Part shown: positions 63,621-64,000 of the stretch, in pieces
How the letters are laid out: each line of letters opens with the position of its first letter
How positions within the stretch are numbered: position 1 is the stretch's first letter
Assembly (NCBI GenBank): GCA_902791865.1
Contig: CADAXK010000003.1
Span: 186,001 to 250,000 of the forward strand
Direction: 5' to 3'
Source of the DNA: an uncultured Bacteroidia bacterium
GTDB taxonomy: Bacteria; Bacteroidota; Bacteroidia; Bacteroidales; ML635J-15
Length of the DNA: 64,000 nt
Translations under genes and position numbers: made by a program
The notes under the pieces: model-generated
Told to the model about the DNA's origin: nothing
What the model saw: the letters and a program-made list of their open reading frames with translations, nothing else
The model's database searches: none

Positions 63621-64000
63621 TCATTGCCTTACCGCCTTTGGCGTCCAGCATTCGAAGAATCTCATTACCTTTTCCTTGTTGTAGCTTTTGCCTTCTTCGA
63701 GGAAACTCGAGTCCTGAGTGTGGATTACCTTGCCGTTCTCGTCGAGCACAACGAATACCGGGAAGCCGAATCGAGCAGGATTTCCGAGCCTTTTCATCAT
63801 TTTTGCGGCATTTTCCTTTTGCACTTCATCCGACTGGCGGGGATTGTAGTTGACATGAATATACACAAAATTATCATTAACCAACTTGTTGATAGTGCTA
63901 TCGTTGGTGATAAATTCTGCGAACCGCAGGCACCACGGGCACCAGTTGCCGCCAACCTGACAAATGACGATTTTTCCTTCCGCCTTTGCCTGTTTTACAG
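63621..64000 (-). CDS. Thioredoxin-fold protein, cut by the window edge
   Basis: The frame is open to the end of the window; the visible C-terminal part begins VKQAKAEGKIVICQVGGNWC. It has a W-C-P-W-C redox centre (63914-63928 on the minus strand), then FAEFITNDSTINKLV, a FVYIHVNYNP strand and RFGFPVFVVLDENGKVIHTQ with the cis-Pro. It resembles the thioredoxin_7/DUF255-like periplasmic group in Bacteroidota. The start lies outside the window. Confidence 0.85.
   Translation of the reverse strand, partial: VKQAKAEGKIVICQVGGNWCPWCLRFAEFITNDSTINKLVNDNFVYIHVNYNPRQSDEVQKENAAKMMKRLGNPARFGFPVFVVLDENGKVIHTQDSSFLEEGKSYNKEKVMRFFECWTPKAVRQ

Overview
The window reads as a chromosome segment of an anaerobic member of the Bacteroidales (Bacteroidota). 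The evidence is a ribosomal block running into rpoA and rplQ, TAnnTTTG-type -7 promoter elements in front of many genes with no obvious Shine-Dalgarno sequences, type IX secretion (T9SS) parts and cargo (GldB, a PorE-like protein, C-terminal sorting domains), BACON, FISUMP and InlB-repeat lipoproteins, and a sodium-pumping methylmalonyl-CoA decarboxylase operon typical of propionate formers. Species cannot be named from the sequence.

Layout. 1-9.1 kb is core: rpsK (5' end outside the window), rpsD, rpoA, rplQ, a THI5-like binding protein coupled to a SpoIIE/PP2C phosphatase, eno, groES and groEL. 9.1-18 kb holds a phosphodiesterase-like lipoprotein, an AraC regulator and a seven-gene surface cluster (T9SS cargo, a Cthe_2159-like beta-helix protein, lipoproteins, VTC-type polyphosphate polymerase, DUF4956, DUF2490). 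18-26.7 kb is accessory: a tyrosine phosphatase, a DUF3791-DUF3990-DUF3791 module, a structured RNA, a candidate cysteine-rich RiPP operon (10-Cys peptide, radical SAM/SPASM maturase, TIR/deoxyribosyltransferase-like protein), two FISUMP lipoproteins and a REP-associated transposase. 26.7-45 kb is mostly housekeeping and envelope (YifB/ComM, def, ruvX, fmt, two SUMF1 proteins, two tandem CotH-like T9SS proteins, an OmpA/acyltransferase/barrel operon, gldB, a FISUMP lipoprotein, a PorE-like protein). 45-53 kb has tRNA-Gly and tRNA-Leu, an M20 peptidase, a SpoU methyltransferase, a repeat-rich gap and the mce-mmdA-gamma-BCCP-mmdB operon. 53-64 kb is accessory again: a broken transposase, a four-helix-bundle protein, a secreted trypsin-like/BACON/FISUMP protein, an RT-nitrilase fusion of the antiphage DRT type, a DUF4143 ATPase between duplicated control regions, a GH78 rhamnosidase and a thioredoxin-fold protein cut by the window edge.

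The most interesting items are the small Cys-rich peptide operon (20.3-22.7 kb), the RT-nitrilase gene (56.3-59.0 kb), four FISUMP proteins whose 3' ends look like diversity-generating-retroelement targets, the rod-like RNA at 19.6-19.85 kb, a four-unit 33-bp array directly upstream of a consensus promoter (48.3-48.5 kb) beside a relic of a second mmdB, and several families of dispersed palindromes. Everything here is read by eye; homology statements are recognition, not search results.
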